A stretch of 64,000 nt of DNA from Riptortus pedestris (Eukaryota; Arthropoda; Insecta; Hemiptera; Alydidae), in NCBI GenBank assembly GCA_019009955.1, contig CM032232.1, positions 136,978,001 through 137,042,000 of the forward strand. The letters run 5' to 3'. The notes under the pieces were generated by a model. That model saw nothing but the letters and a program-made list of their open reading frames with translations, searched no databases and was not told where the DNA came from. This document shows, in pieces, positions 22,741 through 34,023 of the stretch (position 1 is the stretch's first letter; every line of letters starts with the position of its first letter). Position numbers and translations under genes: made by a program.

Positions 22741-23780
22741 TCGAGGGAAATCAGCTTTTCAGCCTGTACTCAAGGCTCGATTTTAGAAATATATAAGGAC
22801 TAGCTCAGATACCCGGCTTCGCCCGGGAATTCAGTTGAGGCTGTATGGTGATGGTATTTTTTTGGCAAAGCTTTACTTTGCACAATATTTTAACATTTAC
22901 CCGTCCCAGTGTTATACGGGCTAATACCCGTCGTTTCTGTGGATTTGTTAATAATAAAATTAATTTTTTAAATAAGACTTCACTGTCATCCATATTGTCA
23001 TATTTCCCGTTTCCTGTGCATTGTGCATAGATTTGACTTATTAAGGACAAAATATTAACATACATTAAAATTAATTTTTCCAGGTGCTGTACCTGGTAGT
23101 TCATATTCAAAAGAATTGTTGAGCAAATTTCTCTAAATAACAAAATAAGGAACTTTTGTTATGTGCATATTTGCCGAAACCCCAATAAGAAACGAAATAT
23201 CACTATTATTAATTTCAGGCCTCCCTTATAACCCCCACTCCTGCCCATCCCTAAAAATGTTAGTATGGCTTATTATAAGAAAGGCGTTAGTGCTAATTGA
23301 CATACTGAGTTTGGTTTAGTTCGGTTGAGTTTTTTGTGCCAAATAAAATTGTTGACTTCCGCTATAGGTTTTAGCGTATATCTCGTTTATAATTCGGTAT
23401 ACGACAAAAGTGAATATAATAAAAGTTACTCCAAATAACAAGATAAACAACTTTTGTTATGTGCATAATTGCCTAAAATTCTATAGGAAACGAAATATTG
23501 CTATTTTTAATTTCAGGCCTTCCTTACAACCCCCATTCCTATTCGTCTCACAGGATATTAATATAGCCTAAAGTCTAAGTTGGGTTAGTAGTAATATAAA
23601 TACCAAGTTTCATAAAATTCGGTTCAGCCGTTTATGCGTGAAAAGGTAACAAACAAACAAACAAATAAACAAACAAACATACACCAAAGAAACAAAATGC
23701 AGTTATGGTGTCTATGACATGTGAAACGAACAGTTATCGTGAAATTTTGCGAAAAAAATCAATGTACAGACAGAGGTTAC

Positions 23781-23829
<49 letters not shown>

Positions 23830-24259
23830 TGTTACCACTCTAGCGGTCGCAATTACTGTTTAATCGTCACCAAACTCGATATTTAGTTGTTTTATGTAAA
23901 AAGAAAGATCAAGTTCGTTAACGGTTGAAATCGGACCAGTGCGAGGGGGGGGGGTTAGAGGAGAGGTTTTTTGGAAAATTCGAAATATCTCCATTACCAT
24001 ATGTCGGATCAAAACATTGTATAGAACCAATCTTATTGCAAACTAAATTTACTATAAATATTGTTCTATACATTTATCCTTTATCTTGAATATTAACCGA
24101 GATATTTGCATTTTTATAAAATGTGGGCCGATAACGAACGTTTCCCGCCAAAGGCTAGTTCGGCCGTAACTGTTCGGCTCTCGTATAGAGATTTCTCTAT
24201 TGTATAGCTTCACGTGGGAAATCTGCTTAGTTTACGCAGCTCCTGCGTGACGGACTTTT
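22741..24259 (+). mobile_element. Family H copy carrying a family C insert in its TA tract
   Basis: The 5' end is shortened (GAGGGAAATCAGC, then GCTCGATTTT). Family C occupies 22799-23790, and the family H sequence resumes after a TA run with ACTCTAGCGGTCGCAATTAC and ends GTGGGAAATCTGCTTAG, CGCAGCTCCTGCG, TGACGGACTTTTG. Confidence 0.8.
22799..23790 (+). mobile_element. Family C copy inside family H
   Basis: Begins CTAGCTCAGATACCCGGC and ends ACAGACAGAGGTTACAATTTTA, followed by (TA)n (about 23782-23824). Two internal blocks are seen (ACTTTTGTTATGTGC at about 23151 and 23451). The (AACA)n run is at 23649-23676. It carries no significant ORF. Confidence 0.8.
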
Positions 24260-24309
24260 GTACTATTAAATCTAAATTAATCTCTAACCAAATTGTTTAT
24301 ATAACGTAA

Positions 24310-24523
24310 CGTATAGCAGATTTCCCTTCAGGGAGTTGTTTATAATCTCTCTAAACCCCCTTTAAATTTGTTTTTAGATCCATCCGACTATGGTTCCTAG
24401 ATTTCGGACGGACATCAATTTTTCATCTAGCTGAGATCGATGGTCATTTGAGGACATTCTTTGAAGATCGCGACGTGAGTAGAACCTCAGTAGCTGATTT
24501 CCTGTAAGAGAAGTCTGCTAAAA
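24310..24523 (-). mobile_element. Family H, 5' end fragment
   Basis: The right edge reads CCTCAGTAGCTGATTTCCTG then AGAAGTCTGCTAAAA, preceded by GAGATCGATGGTCATTTGAGG. A second terminal phrase on the other strand, TAGCAGATTTCCCTTCAGGG, lies at 24314-24333, so two worn 5' ends face outward here. Confidence 0.6.
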
Positions 24524-25080
24524 AAAAGAGGACGATTCCTTGTTGAATTATTTTAAATTGATATAAGTAGCCCCATTTAATAACAATAAAAGGAAAATAC
24601 TCTCATATTACAGTTATTATTGTTGTAGGAAAATACTCTTCAATTAAAATATAAAAATATTACTAAAATATTAAGCCAATGAGAGGAAAAGGAAAAATTA
24701 AATAAAAAAGTCATTCTGTTGAGTTTTTTTATTAAGGAAAACCTCCGACAATATAATACTAATTTAACAAATTAGGTTAATGTAATTCTTCTGGCAGTCC
24801 AAACTCTGGAGAATTTATTATTATTTTTTAAATATGCCTTTATTGCTTTTAGGAAAATGTATATTATTTGTTTACCATATAATTTGTAAGCAAACAAGTT
24901 ATCATTATTTTCATATAAAATAAGTCTCAATTTTATATAAATATTATAAAATAAGTTTCAAATATGGAATGGGAGATTTTATATCACTTTCTATATTTTT
25001 CAAGTAAAAAGTAGCCCATGTAAACAAAAATTGAAATGCAAGCACGAAATGAGACGTTCAGTGACTTTTCTTCTAATGTT
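24524..25080. other. AT-rich DNA without recognised features
   Basis: Low-complexity AT-rich sequence, no supported gene. An ATTTTATATAAATATTATAAAATAAG-like dyad is visible near 24920-24958 but is not distinctive in this composition. Confidence 0.5.
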
Positions 25081-25129
25081 AGAAAGAAGCATTTTCCCAG
25101 CTTATGATATGACGGACTAGTGTTCTCAT

Positions 25130-25395
25130 ATTCTGACGGGAAACCATGTTTGCTAAGTCTTTCGTATGGAGTGTGCTGCTTTACGGGAGTGAAAATTGGG
25201 CTCTCCATAAAAAGGAATATAATAGGTTGGAAGCTGTGGTAATGTGGATCTGGCGTAGAATCAGTAGAACAAGTTGTACACAAATAAAAAATCCAACGTG
25301 GAAGTTATAAATGAGGCATGGGAAAAATGGTGGGTGATACTTCTTGGGCATATCATAAGACAGAACGACTTCACTACAAATATATTTGAAGGTAA
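25130..25395 (+). pseudogene. Non-LTR retrotransposon reverse-transcriptase C-terminal fragment
   Basis: In shifting plus-strand frames the sequence encodes VLLYGSENWALHKKEYNRLE, MWIWRRIS and, after stops, WVILLGHIIRQNDFTTNIFEG. The LYGSExW, W.WRR.S and L.GH..R phrases are typical of the region following reverse transcriptase in LINEs commonly annotated as endonuclease-reverse transcriptase. A related fragment on the other strand is at 28655-29105. Stops and frameshifts make it dead. Confidence 0.75.
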
Positions 25396-25429
25396 GCGTC
25401 AATCATCTAGTGATTTTCGCTGTGTATCA

Positions 25430-25552
<123 letters not shown>

Positions 25553-25553
<1 letters not shown>

Positions 25554-26924
25554 ACTAGCAAAGGTACCCAGCGATGCCCGGGAAATCATTCGGGACTGAC
25601 TAATGATGCTGTTCTTATAGCAAGACTTCAATGTGTTCAAATACACTTCCTTCCACGACGTAATGTTCTTACGAAATAGCCAATCCTAAAGGGTAAATTT
25701 TGGGTATTAATAGAATAGAAATTTTAGTTATGAAGAATAAATGAAAATGTGTTCCCAATGTATCCCTCTACACTTTTTGACTCACCGTTTTTGAATAGTT
25801 CAAACCATTATCATGAATAGCATTTATTACAATTAAATATCACCTATAATGAACATATTTTCTTTCAAAAACCAATGCGAGCACATATAGTTTAAGCATA
25901 GTTTAGCACGTAAGGTTATATTCGTAATAGTAGATCTCAGTGGAAATCACTTCCCGTTATGCCAGCATTTGACATGAAATAAGTAAACTCAATTAACTTT
26001 ATTAGCCTCCCGTCTATTTCCGCTCTCGCATTAGAGTTATCAACATTCTTCTCCTTAAATTATTGATTCAAAATATTATTGTAATAATTTATCTACCTGA
26101 TGGAATTAAATAATAGTGTTACCCTAAAAACAATTTCATTTATATTCAAAAAGCTAGTCGAGGGGAAGAGATCGTAGCCGTCCCTGCAACCTAAGTAATA
26201 CTTTAAACAATCACGTTGAGTATAAACGCATATTGTCTTTTGTCATTATGGCATTACCATTAACGTTTAATTGTTACGATAGTACATATTTGTTTCAACA
26301 TCATGAAGATATCGGAAATAAGATAATGTATTACCAAAATCAAAGAGTTTGATTCCCAACTACATCCGCTATCACTCCTTGAGGAAATTCAGCATGATTC
26401 TGTTTAAATAATACATTATACTAATTAAATAATGGAAAACCTCTTATAGTTTGAATTCCTATTGGAAATAAATAACAAAGTTATTATCTAGGGAAAATAA
26501 ATAAATGAGGAGAGGGACGGGGATTTATAATTTCACTAATCCGAATCATACTTAGAACTAAATAATCGAAATAAATAAGACTAAAATATAACATTATTTG
26601 TCATAATATGTCTATATTAAAAACACTTAAATAAGTACTAATATAATCGTCGACTCCCGCTATAGATTTAGCGTATATCCCGTATTTATTTCATTTTACG
26701 ACAAAAGTGAATGGAACAAAAGTTTCTATAAATAACAAAGTAAAGAACATTTGTTATGTGCACGTTTGCCGAAAAACAAATAGAAAATGAAATCTCGCCA
26801 ATTTTTACTTCAGGCCTCACTTATAACTCCCACTCCCGTTCGATCCTTAAAATTTTAATATAACTTATAATCATAGAAGAATTAATGCTAACAAAATGCA
26901 GTTATGGTGCCTATGACATGGGAA

Positions 26925-26926
<2 letters not shown>
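25553..26926 (+). mobile_element. Family C, diverged copy
   Basis: Begins CTAGCAAAGGTACCCAGCGATGCCCGGGAAAT and has an ACTGACTAATGATGCTGTTC version of the GGCTGAATGGTGATGG segment. The end shows ACTCCCGCTATAGATTTAGCG, ACATTTGTTATGTGC and AACAAAATGCAGTTATGGTG, and meets a TA run at 26927. Both ends again lie in TA. The middle (about 25700-26630) is diverged and carries no ORF. Confidence 0.6.

Positions 26927-27018
<92 letters not shown>
26927..27018. repeat. (TA)n-(GA)n compound microsatellite
   Basis: About 43 bases of TA followed by about 48 bases of GA. Open frames across it are artefacts. Confidence 0.95.
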
Positions 27019-27019
<1 letters not shown>

Positions 27020-27370
27020 CAGAGATACAGCCATATTGTAAATTTGGCTAGAGACAGAAAGGTTGTAGGAAGTGGTTGATTATTCCGGCCACATTGGCCA
27101 ACTCGAGGCATGTCTTTATTTATGCATCATACCCCGGACATGTCTCCCTGACCTCAACACTCGCCTCTATCTTTAATCAGCTTTGTTCGCACACAGTTAT
27201 AATTGTTGGGCTTGGTTTAACTCCTAGTTTGCGGTGAAGCTTAAATTCTTTTTTAGTACCGCAATGGTTCCTAGATCGAATGAAGTAATCCTGTAGCCAT
27301 TCTCTTGGATAGATTAGAATCTTGTTCCAATAACTTTGATGGAAAAAATATTAATCATCATGATCTAAAC
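27019..27370. other. Unrecognised DNA
   Basis: No supported gene or repeat was identified between the GA tract and the next family H copy. Confidence 0.4.
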
Positions 27371-27371
27371 G

Positions 27372-28207
27372 CTTGGCGGGAAACTCACTCGTCCGTTATC
27401 TGCCTACATTTAATAAAAATGCAAATATCTCGGTTAATATTCAAGATAGAGAATAAATGTATAGAACAATATTTATAGTAAATTTAATTTGCAATAAGAT
27501 TGGTTCTATACAATTGTTTGATCCAACGTATGGTAACGGAGATATTTCGAAAATCCCTCCCTCTAAACGCCCCCTCCCACTGGTCCGATTTCCGCCATTA
27601 ACGAACTTGATCTGTCTTTTTGCAGAAAACTTTTAAATATCGAGTTTGGTAACGATCAAATATAAATTGCGACCGCAAGTGTGTTAACAGACATATATAT
27701 ATATATGTATATACTAAACCAAACTCGGTATGTGAATTAGCACTATACTAACATTTCTAGGGACGGGCAGGAGTGGGGGTTATAAGGGAGGCCTGAAATT
27801 AATTCTAGTGATATTTCGTTTCTTATTGGGGTTACGGCAAATATGCACATAACAAAAGTTGTTTATTTTGTTATTTAGAGAAATTTGCTCACCAATTCTT
27901 TTCAATATGAACTACCAGGTACAGCACCTGGAAAAATTAATTCAAATGTATGTTAGTATTGTTGTCCATAATAATTCAAATCCATAATCCACAGAAAACG
28001 GGAAATATGACAATATGGAGGACAGTGAAGTCATACATAAAAAATTAATTTTATTATTAACAAATCCACAGAAATGACGGGTATTAACCCGTATAACACT
28101 GGGACGGGTAAATGTCAAAATATTGTGCAAAGTAAAGCCTTGCCAAAAAAATATCATCTCCATTCAGCCTCAAATCAATTCCCGGGCGAAGCCGGGTATC
28201 TGAGGTA

Positions 28208-28259
<52 letters not shown>

Positions 28260-28381
28260 GAACGGACCTCATTTTCGTCATCTCCTGGGTAGGATCGATG
28301 GACATTTGAAGAAATTTTTCGAAAATCGCGTCATGAGTACGACCTCAATAGCTGATTTCCCTTAAGGGAAATCTGCTAAAA
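27372..28381 (-). mobile_element. Family H copy carrying a family C insert in its TA tract
   Basis: Left part: GGCGGGAAACTCACTCG, ATGCAAATATCTCGG, AACGGAGATATTTCG and GCGACCGCAAGTGTG, then a TA run. Family C occupies 27716-28206. The family H 5' half resumes after (TA)n (28209-28254) with TTTTGAACGGACCTC and ends in the palindrome TTTCCCTTAAGGGAAATC and CTGCTAAAA. The 3' hairpin end is missing. Confidence 0.8.
27716..28206 (-). mobile_element. Family C copy inside family H, tail missing
   Basis: The reverse-complement start (CCCGGGCGAAGCCGGGTATC) is at 28181-28200. The left side stops at ACCAAACTCGGTATGTG without the AACA run or tail. It supplies the empty site for the solo LTR of copy 3: AAAGCCTTGCCAAAAAAAT near 28134-28151 is uninterrupted. 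Confidence 0.8.
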
Positions 28382-28519
28382 TGAATGTTAACACAATGAT
28401 GGCAAGACCATAACTTAACTTCATTTATTAACAGCTGATTATACATAACTCACCAAAGAGGTTAAAAATTCTTTATTACATAGAGATCCTATAACACATT
28501 CGGTTCCTTTCTAACTCTT

Positions 28520-28606
28520 TCCTGGCTAGAAAAGGAAGTAACCTGCAGGAAACCCTTCCCAACTAGCCTTAGTTTCAAAAACTGGACGTTAATAATTAAT
28601 TTAATT
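28520..28606 (+). mobile_element. SINE tail fragment
   Basis: CTGGCTAGAAAAGGAAGTAA, CCCTTCCCAACTAGCCTTAG and AAAACTGGACGTTAATAATT match the 3' body of the tRNA-derived SINE at 33791-34012. The tRNA-like head is missing. Confidence 0.65.
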
Positions 28607-28654
28607 TAACTCTTTCCTTCATATTACTATACACAGTGAAAGCCACAAGATGGT

Positions 28655-29105
28655 TGACGCATACCTTCAAATATATTTGTAGTGAAGTCGTTCTGTCTTA
28701 TGATATGCACAAGAAGTATCACCCACCATTTTTTTCATAGTCTAGATGAAACATTTCATTTCAATTACTTCATTTAAAACATCCATGTTGGATTTTATTT
28801 CAGTCTAATTTGGTCTAGTGATTCTACGCCATATCCAAATTTCCATTGCTTCCAACCTATTGTATTCGCTTTTGTGGAGAGTCCAACTTCCGCTCCCGTA
28901 AAGCAGTAGACTCCAAAAGAAAGACTTATGAAAACTTTTTTGCTATCGATGCTTATATGCTTATTAGTTAAAATACTCCTTTCGCATTGGAAGATTTGTT
29001 TAGCAAGTGCTATTCTTCTATCGACGTCAGCACTACTATGATTGTGTTCAGTGACGTTGCTCCCTAGGTTACAAAACTCCTTCACTTCTTCAAGTATAAT
29101 GTTTC
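28655..29105 (-). pseudogene. Non-LTR retrotransposon reverse-transcriptase C-terminal fragment
   Basis: A minus-strand frame at 28795-29085 reads EFCNLGSNVTEH...DVDRRIALAKQIF, SILTNKHISIDSKKVF and SFGVYCFTGAEVGL. The LGS.xT, RRIALAKxxF and TNKHIS phrases are the signature of the segment after reverse transcriptase in a LINE group often annotated endonuclease-reverse transcriptase. The GHxxR region follows in another frame near 28690-28730. It overlaps in content with the plus-strand fragment at 25130-25395. Confidence 0.8.
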
Positions 29106-29214
29106 AAATTCTAATATTTTAATTTGCTTGGCTATTTTTCTTCATTGCAACTATTTATATTTTGTGTGCATTGGTCTTGAGTCTGAACTGATCTAGAGCA
29201 CTTTTAGCATCCTA

Positions 29215-29570
29215 TTCATCTCGCACGATCACTGAACTTCACAAAAAGACGGCACTGCACAGTCTTAAACACGGCACTATAATGTTCCTTACAGAGTCAC
29301 GGCTCAACACTGTTCTTCTTATAAAAGCAATTTACCGCGCTGCACTAAGTCGCACTGTAGCACTGAACGCACTGATGTGATCATCAAGACAGCTGAGAAT
29401 AAAACTAAACTGTCGGTCGATTTGCACATGCTTTTACAGAGGGGCGGCAACATGAAAAGGCGCGGTCTCGAAGGTACTGGACTCTTTAGTCCAGAACCTA
29501 CTGGCGCCAACAGTCCCTCGGTCGGCTCCTTTCATCTCCCTTGCACCTTCCAAATACGTGGCTATCTCTG
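29215..29570. repeat. Dispersed repeat, second member of the pair with 6600-7000
   Basis: GATCACTGAACTTCACAAA, GACGGCACTGCAC and further CACTGAACGCACTG phrases correspond to the 6600-7000 copy. It ends in a GC-rich segment (about 29440-29530) with TCGAAGGTACTGGACTC. Open frames here have no recognisable domain. Confidence 0.35.
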
Positions 29571-29734
29571 TTAATCCTTCATGTATTTAATTTTCGCAAC
29601 AGTATGTTCAAATAAGATTACCTCAGTTGACCAACATCCTCTACTATATAAATTGTTTACGGTCATAAATTTATATAAGCATTCTTATACATATAGTACT
29701 TAAGGTTCTAAAATATGTCGAGTTTGGTAACGAT

Positions 29735-29875
29735 CAAACAAATATATATAAATAATTAAGACCTGGCCTAATTTTTATCACCTACTAGTTAGTATCTATG
29801 GAAATTTGAAAAAATGTTTCGAAAACCGCGTCATGAGTACAACTTCAATAGTTGGTGTCCCATAATCTCCTAAAA
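29735..29875 (-). mobile_element. Family H, worn 5' end fragment
   Basis: TATATATAAATAATTAAGACC, AGTATCTATGGAAATTTG, ACCGCGTCATGAGTACAAC and a reduced terminus ending CTCCTAAAA. Confidence 0.65.
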
Positions 29876-29879
29876 TGAA

Positions 29880-31450
29880 GATGATGATGACACCAGCTCG
29901 TGGTTCGGGGACTTTATTTACAATTCCGTGTTTAACGGAGTCTTAGCATAAAGAAAGTTAAGTGGTTTAAGCGGCCAGTCCTAGGAGGGAGGGGTATGCA
30001 AATTATGGAATTATGAAGTTCTGGGGGGATCAAATTTAGTGAACAATATATCAGAGATCCCCCCTCCCCCATAATCCTCCCTCCCCCCTCCATAATAATG
30101 AACTACTAGGAACAGAAGTAGTACTGAGAATGCTAATATCCGAGGTAATAAATAAATCAGAATTGAGTTATTCAGAAAACAGTGTTGTGGCTCCTTAGGA
30201 ATTTACATTCCCATCATCAGAGCTACAAACAATAAAGCACAATAATTAAGGAGTTTGGTCTGAAACTGTTTAAAAAAAAATAAATAAAAAGTGTACATAA
30301 TTGGTCATGCATATAAAAACTGTCAATAAACCTATGAAAGAACATATTTATAATTGAAATAAAATAAATTAAAATTTGCTTACATATTATCACATGAACG
30401 TGTCAGCTTGTTTGTTTCCAATATTTCCTGAATTCCTTTTATCCAGTCTATTTGTATATGTAGATTTAAATATATAATCTCCAAAATATCTTGTCAAATG
30501 TCATTAGTCGGCGGCTCACGTGTATTGGAGTTACGTATTGAGTAAATAAGAGCCCTGTTGTCTGTGTGTATGATTGTATTTATGTGTAAGTTATATGATA
30601 ATTTTATAATAAATTCAGTAGAATTTGAAACAACATTCTTCAGTTCTTTTATTGTAACACCTAGCGTCAAGACTACATATGTATTTTAGAATATGTCCAC
30701 TTGTAGTCTCAACAATTAATGCTGCTCAATGTGTGTTGTCAGTTTAGCTTCCGCCAGTAAATAAGTGGGATGTCATAATGTTTTCAGTCTATGGATTGTC
30801 CACATCTGATGTTACTTTCGCAAATAGTTCCGGGTGTAGCCATTGTGAGCAGTCAACGTATTTGTCTATTGTAACATTCATTACATCTTTGTAGTTAGTT
30901 CGTTGTTTTTTTTTTATGTTGTACAGAGGTCGCCAGTTCTTCTGGTTAATATTCTGCTGGTATTATAAAAGCTAAAACACAACTAGTCTCATAAGAAATA
31001 GTTCTATATCCTCTAATGCCTATGAGTGGTTGTAGTCTATGAAATTTCTTCAAGTACCTTTTTTGCTTGGAGCATAATGCCATACTGTGCGAAATAGGAC
31101 GTTTCATAAGGTCTCATTTTATCATTTTTCAAACATAGATAATCCATAACCAGAAAGGTTCTATAACTCTAATTTGTGCTAAGATTAAAATATAGAGTTA
31201 AAAACTTATTAGTTAAGTAAACCATTCATTTCATTTATAAAATTACTTCATTGGTTTTGCCTGATTCCTTTTATACAATGTCTGGGTTATTTCTATCAAA
31301 ACTAATTACTGCATTAAAATCCTGTTTGCTCTTCGAAAGTAACTATTCTGATGGATTACCTTTGTGTCTATATAGAAGACCAAGTAATCTTCCTTAAAAT
31401 ATTTGTTCCATAAACAATATATGTGATTTTCCGGAGTGTCTTTATTTTTT
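29880..31450. other. Unrecognised DNA with one LINE-like phrase
   Basis: No supported gene. CTTAGGAATTTACATTCCCATCATCAGAGCTAC at about 30201-30232 resembles the CATCATCAGAGC phrases common in LINE or DIRS untranslated regions. A C-rich run is at 30058-30092. The rest is AT-rich and unassigned. Confidence 0.4.
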
Positions 31451-31454
31451 AGAA

Positions 31455-31618
31455 TGGGACTCAGGTTAGCTATGTGGGTTAATGTGTTTCGCTTTATCTA
31501 GAATGACGGGTTCGATTCCCGCTTGGGTAATAGAAATTTATTAAGTGACGAACTCATTGATTAGAGAACTCGTTCCAATTAGCCATAATAGCAAAAAGTG
31601 GACATTAATAAATAATAG
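31455..31618 (+). mobile_element. tRNA-derived SINE
   Basis: The head has an A-box-like TTAGCTATGTGGGTTAA and a B-box GGGTTCGATTCCCGC (31508-31522), the internal RNA polymerase III promoter of tRNA genes. The body ends in GCAAAAAGTGGACATTAATA. The anticodon stem is not tRNA-like, so this is a SINE rather than a functional tRNA. Confidence 0.8.
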
Positions 31619-31682
31619 TGTTATGTATCAGCTATAAATATTTTCAACATCTGCTTAAAAAATCATCCTAATTTTTTATTAT

Positions 31683-31812
31683 TATTCATTAATATCCACT
31701 TTTGCTACTTTATTGGGACGGGCCAGCGTGGGGGGAAATTTACGGGGAAATTGCCCAGGTGGGAATCGAATAAGCCACTCTAGGTTTACCACGTTGGATT
31801 AAAGACAAGGAT
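31683..31812 (-). mobile_element. tRNA-derived SINE, inverted and rearranged
   Basis: The reverse complement carries the B-box-like TTCGATTCCCACCTGGG, TGGTAAACCTAGAGTGG and the tail phrase GCAAAAGTGGATATTAATGA. It faces the SINE at 31455-31618, giving a loose inverted pair. Confidence 0.7.
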
Positions 31813-32815
31813 TTATCTTTCTGTATCTTATTTAGCAATATTGCCACATTATCACCTAAACTCAACTAATTTTTTTACATCTAAAATATTCAAAGTGTAT
31901 TAAACTAAATTTTAATTATTTAAAAAATGATGTTTTAACCTATTTCACTTTCGATACAGTGGGCAACTTTTCAAGTTTAGATCAAACAGAACTTGTGTAA
32001 AGAAATGATGTTCAAAGTTTGAACGACTTGCCGCGTCGAAGTTTTTCAATCTTTTTCTCAAAACTTTAAGTAGATTAAGGGTGTATGTGTTTCTTAGCGT
32101 ATCATTTTTTATACCTCTTTGGCGGTAAAATTACTTTAAACCTGATTTAAAAAGTTATGTCATGTTTAAAGTTAATTAGCAATTTTGGAGGAATAAAGGA
32201 ATATACTTCCATTTTCTTGCGGATATAAGATGTCAAGTTTATATTTATGTTTTCAATGAACATAATGTCATCCATTACATGTGGCCAAGTGCAATGGGGT
32301 CTATCTGTAGACTCGATGATCAGGAATTTAAATGTTTGTACAATTAGGAATTACCACAACTAATGCAGCTACCTTAAAGATAAACGTCCGTTACGGAAAT
32401 TTATTTTCTGGGTTAGACCGATCAATATTTGAAGAAATTTGAGAAATATTGTGTCAGCAATACTTCATCAAAAGCTGATTTCCTTTAAAGGAAACCTATG
32501 GTATCTATCGAAACGTTATGTTGGAATAAATATATTCAATAACGCATATCAATAGTTCTAACATAATCTAATAACTACAGTGTAATAATTATAATATAGT
32601 TCGACAAACAAAAGACAATAAACTATAGTGACACAAACACATAAGGCAGTGACCAAGCTAATTATAACAAACTTGGGGAGGTTATACTTAGTACTCCTAA
32701 TGTAAACAGAGGTACAACAGTAACGAACACCAGTTTTTAAGTATCTTTAGTCTTGGTAAGTAGAATTAACACAAACACTGTCTGTTGAACTGTAATAACA
32801 ATGTGCAATATATAT
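31813..32815. other. Unrecognised AT-rich DNA
   Basis: No gene is supported. A worn family H 5' end, AAAAGCTGATTTCCTTTAAAGGAAACC, is visible at about 32469-32495, preceded by GACCGATCAATATTTGAAG. Confidence 0.45.
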
Positions 32816-32819
32816 GTTA

Positions 32820-33410
32820 CTGTAAAACCCTGAACTGTGGTAAATGGCAGGACTTACCGGTAAATCCTAGGATTTACCAAGAGCACTGGTTAAAGTTCGA
32901 AATTTAGATGAAATTCGAGCTTTTACCGCTTGGCAGTTGGTCAATCCCCGGATTTACCGTCTGGCTTGGTAAATGCCCGAAAAATATTAAATAAATGTGA
33001 GGGTTCGTACTTTTGCCAATGCTGTTTGGTAAATGTGCGGATTTGTCAAGGCTCATTGGTAAATGTCCAGTGAAGAGGAGTGGAGACATGGATACTCCCC
33101 CCTACCTCATTTTCTTGTCTCCTGATGAAGTGTCCGACGAACAGATAAGCCTTCGCCCCATGGTTCATCAACAGTCATTGGTTGTTGGCCAGGTTTTCAA
33201 AAAATGCAACTGCTTAAAAAAAATGTTCAAATTCACCTTGTGTTCAAAATGTTTCAAATAACCTTCAATCCAAGTTTTACCCACAGACGCTGGGAAATTT
33301 TAGGATTTACTAAAATCTGTTGGTAATAGTCCGAAAAACGCATCCTGATTGAGATAATTCTAGCTTTTACTGAGCCTCTTGAGAAATCCTAAGATTTACC
33401 GTCCTGAAGA
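32820..33410. repeat. Imperfect minisatellite of GGATTTACC / GGTAAATG phrases
   Basis: Units of about 50-60 bp built from GGATTTACCG, CTTGGTAAATG and CCGAAAAA phrases recur at 32820-33070 and 33285-33410, with an unrelated block between. The array includes the 20-bp perfect palindrome GGTAAATCCTAGGATTTACC at 32859-32878. No coding function is indicated. Confidence 0.7.
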
Positions 33411-33494
33411 AGAGAAAATAAATATTCTCGAAATATTGGAATGAACTAAGATTTTTTCACCAACACTGACCAAAACTCCAAAAAACAACAACAC

Positions 33495-33608
33495 CATATA
33501 TATAAATATATAACCTGGACATCGATGGAAATTTGAAGAAAAATTTCAAAAACCGCGTCATGAGTACGACCTCAATAGCATATTTCCCTTAAGGGAAATC
33601 TGTTAAAA
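33495..33608 (-). mobile_element. Family H, 5' end fragment
   Basis: A short TA run, CATCGATGGAAATTTGAAG, AACCGCGTCATGAGTACG and the palindrome TTTCCCTTAAGGGAAATC followed by TGTTAAAA. Confidence 0.8.
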
Positions 33609-33790
33609 AATGCTGATGAGCATAGTTGGTGAATGATTAATAGGAACTGAATGGCTGAAAATTGTACTTTTGCTAAAGATTGTCGTAATGTACTCCTTGA
33701 GGGTAGATGTTGTGACATATGTATACTCTTATATAAAAACATGTCCATAACACAATTAAGTGACAATTAATGCATATAATTTGAAATATT

Positions 33791-34012
33791 GGGGCTCAGG
33801 TTAGCCATGTGAGTTAAAGCGTTGACCTAAATCTCACATGGTAAACCAAGAGTGGCGAGTTCGATTCCCGCCAGGCAGAGGAATTTATTTAGTGACGAAA
33901 TTCATTAAATAAAATCATTAGTTCCACCCTGGCTAGAAAAGGGTGGTAAGCTGTAGATAACCCGTCCCGATCAGCCTTAGTTGCAAAAAGTAGACGTTAA
34001 TAAATAAAAAAA
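33791..34012 (+). mobile_element. tRNA-derived SINE, best-preserved copy
   Basis: Begins GGGGCTCAGGTTAGCCATG with an A-box-like TTAGCCATGTGAGTTAA. The B-box GAGTTCGATTCCCGCC is at about 33859-33874. The non-tRNA body contains TGGCTAGAAAAGGGTGGTAA and ends GCAAAAAGTAGACGTTAATA with an A-rich tail. At 222 bp it is a typical tRNA-SINE length. It reads toward the solo LTR that starts 12 bp later. Confidence 0.85.
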
Positions 34013-34023
34013 TATATAGTTGT

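Noticed and set aside
31508..31522. GGGTTCGATTCCCGC as part of a functional tRNA gene
   Set aside because: The flanking sequence does not fold into a tRNA and matches a SINE body found at other places in the window.
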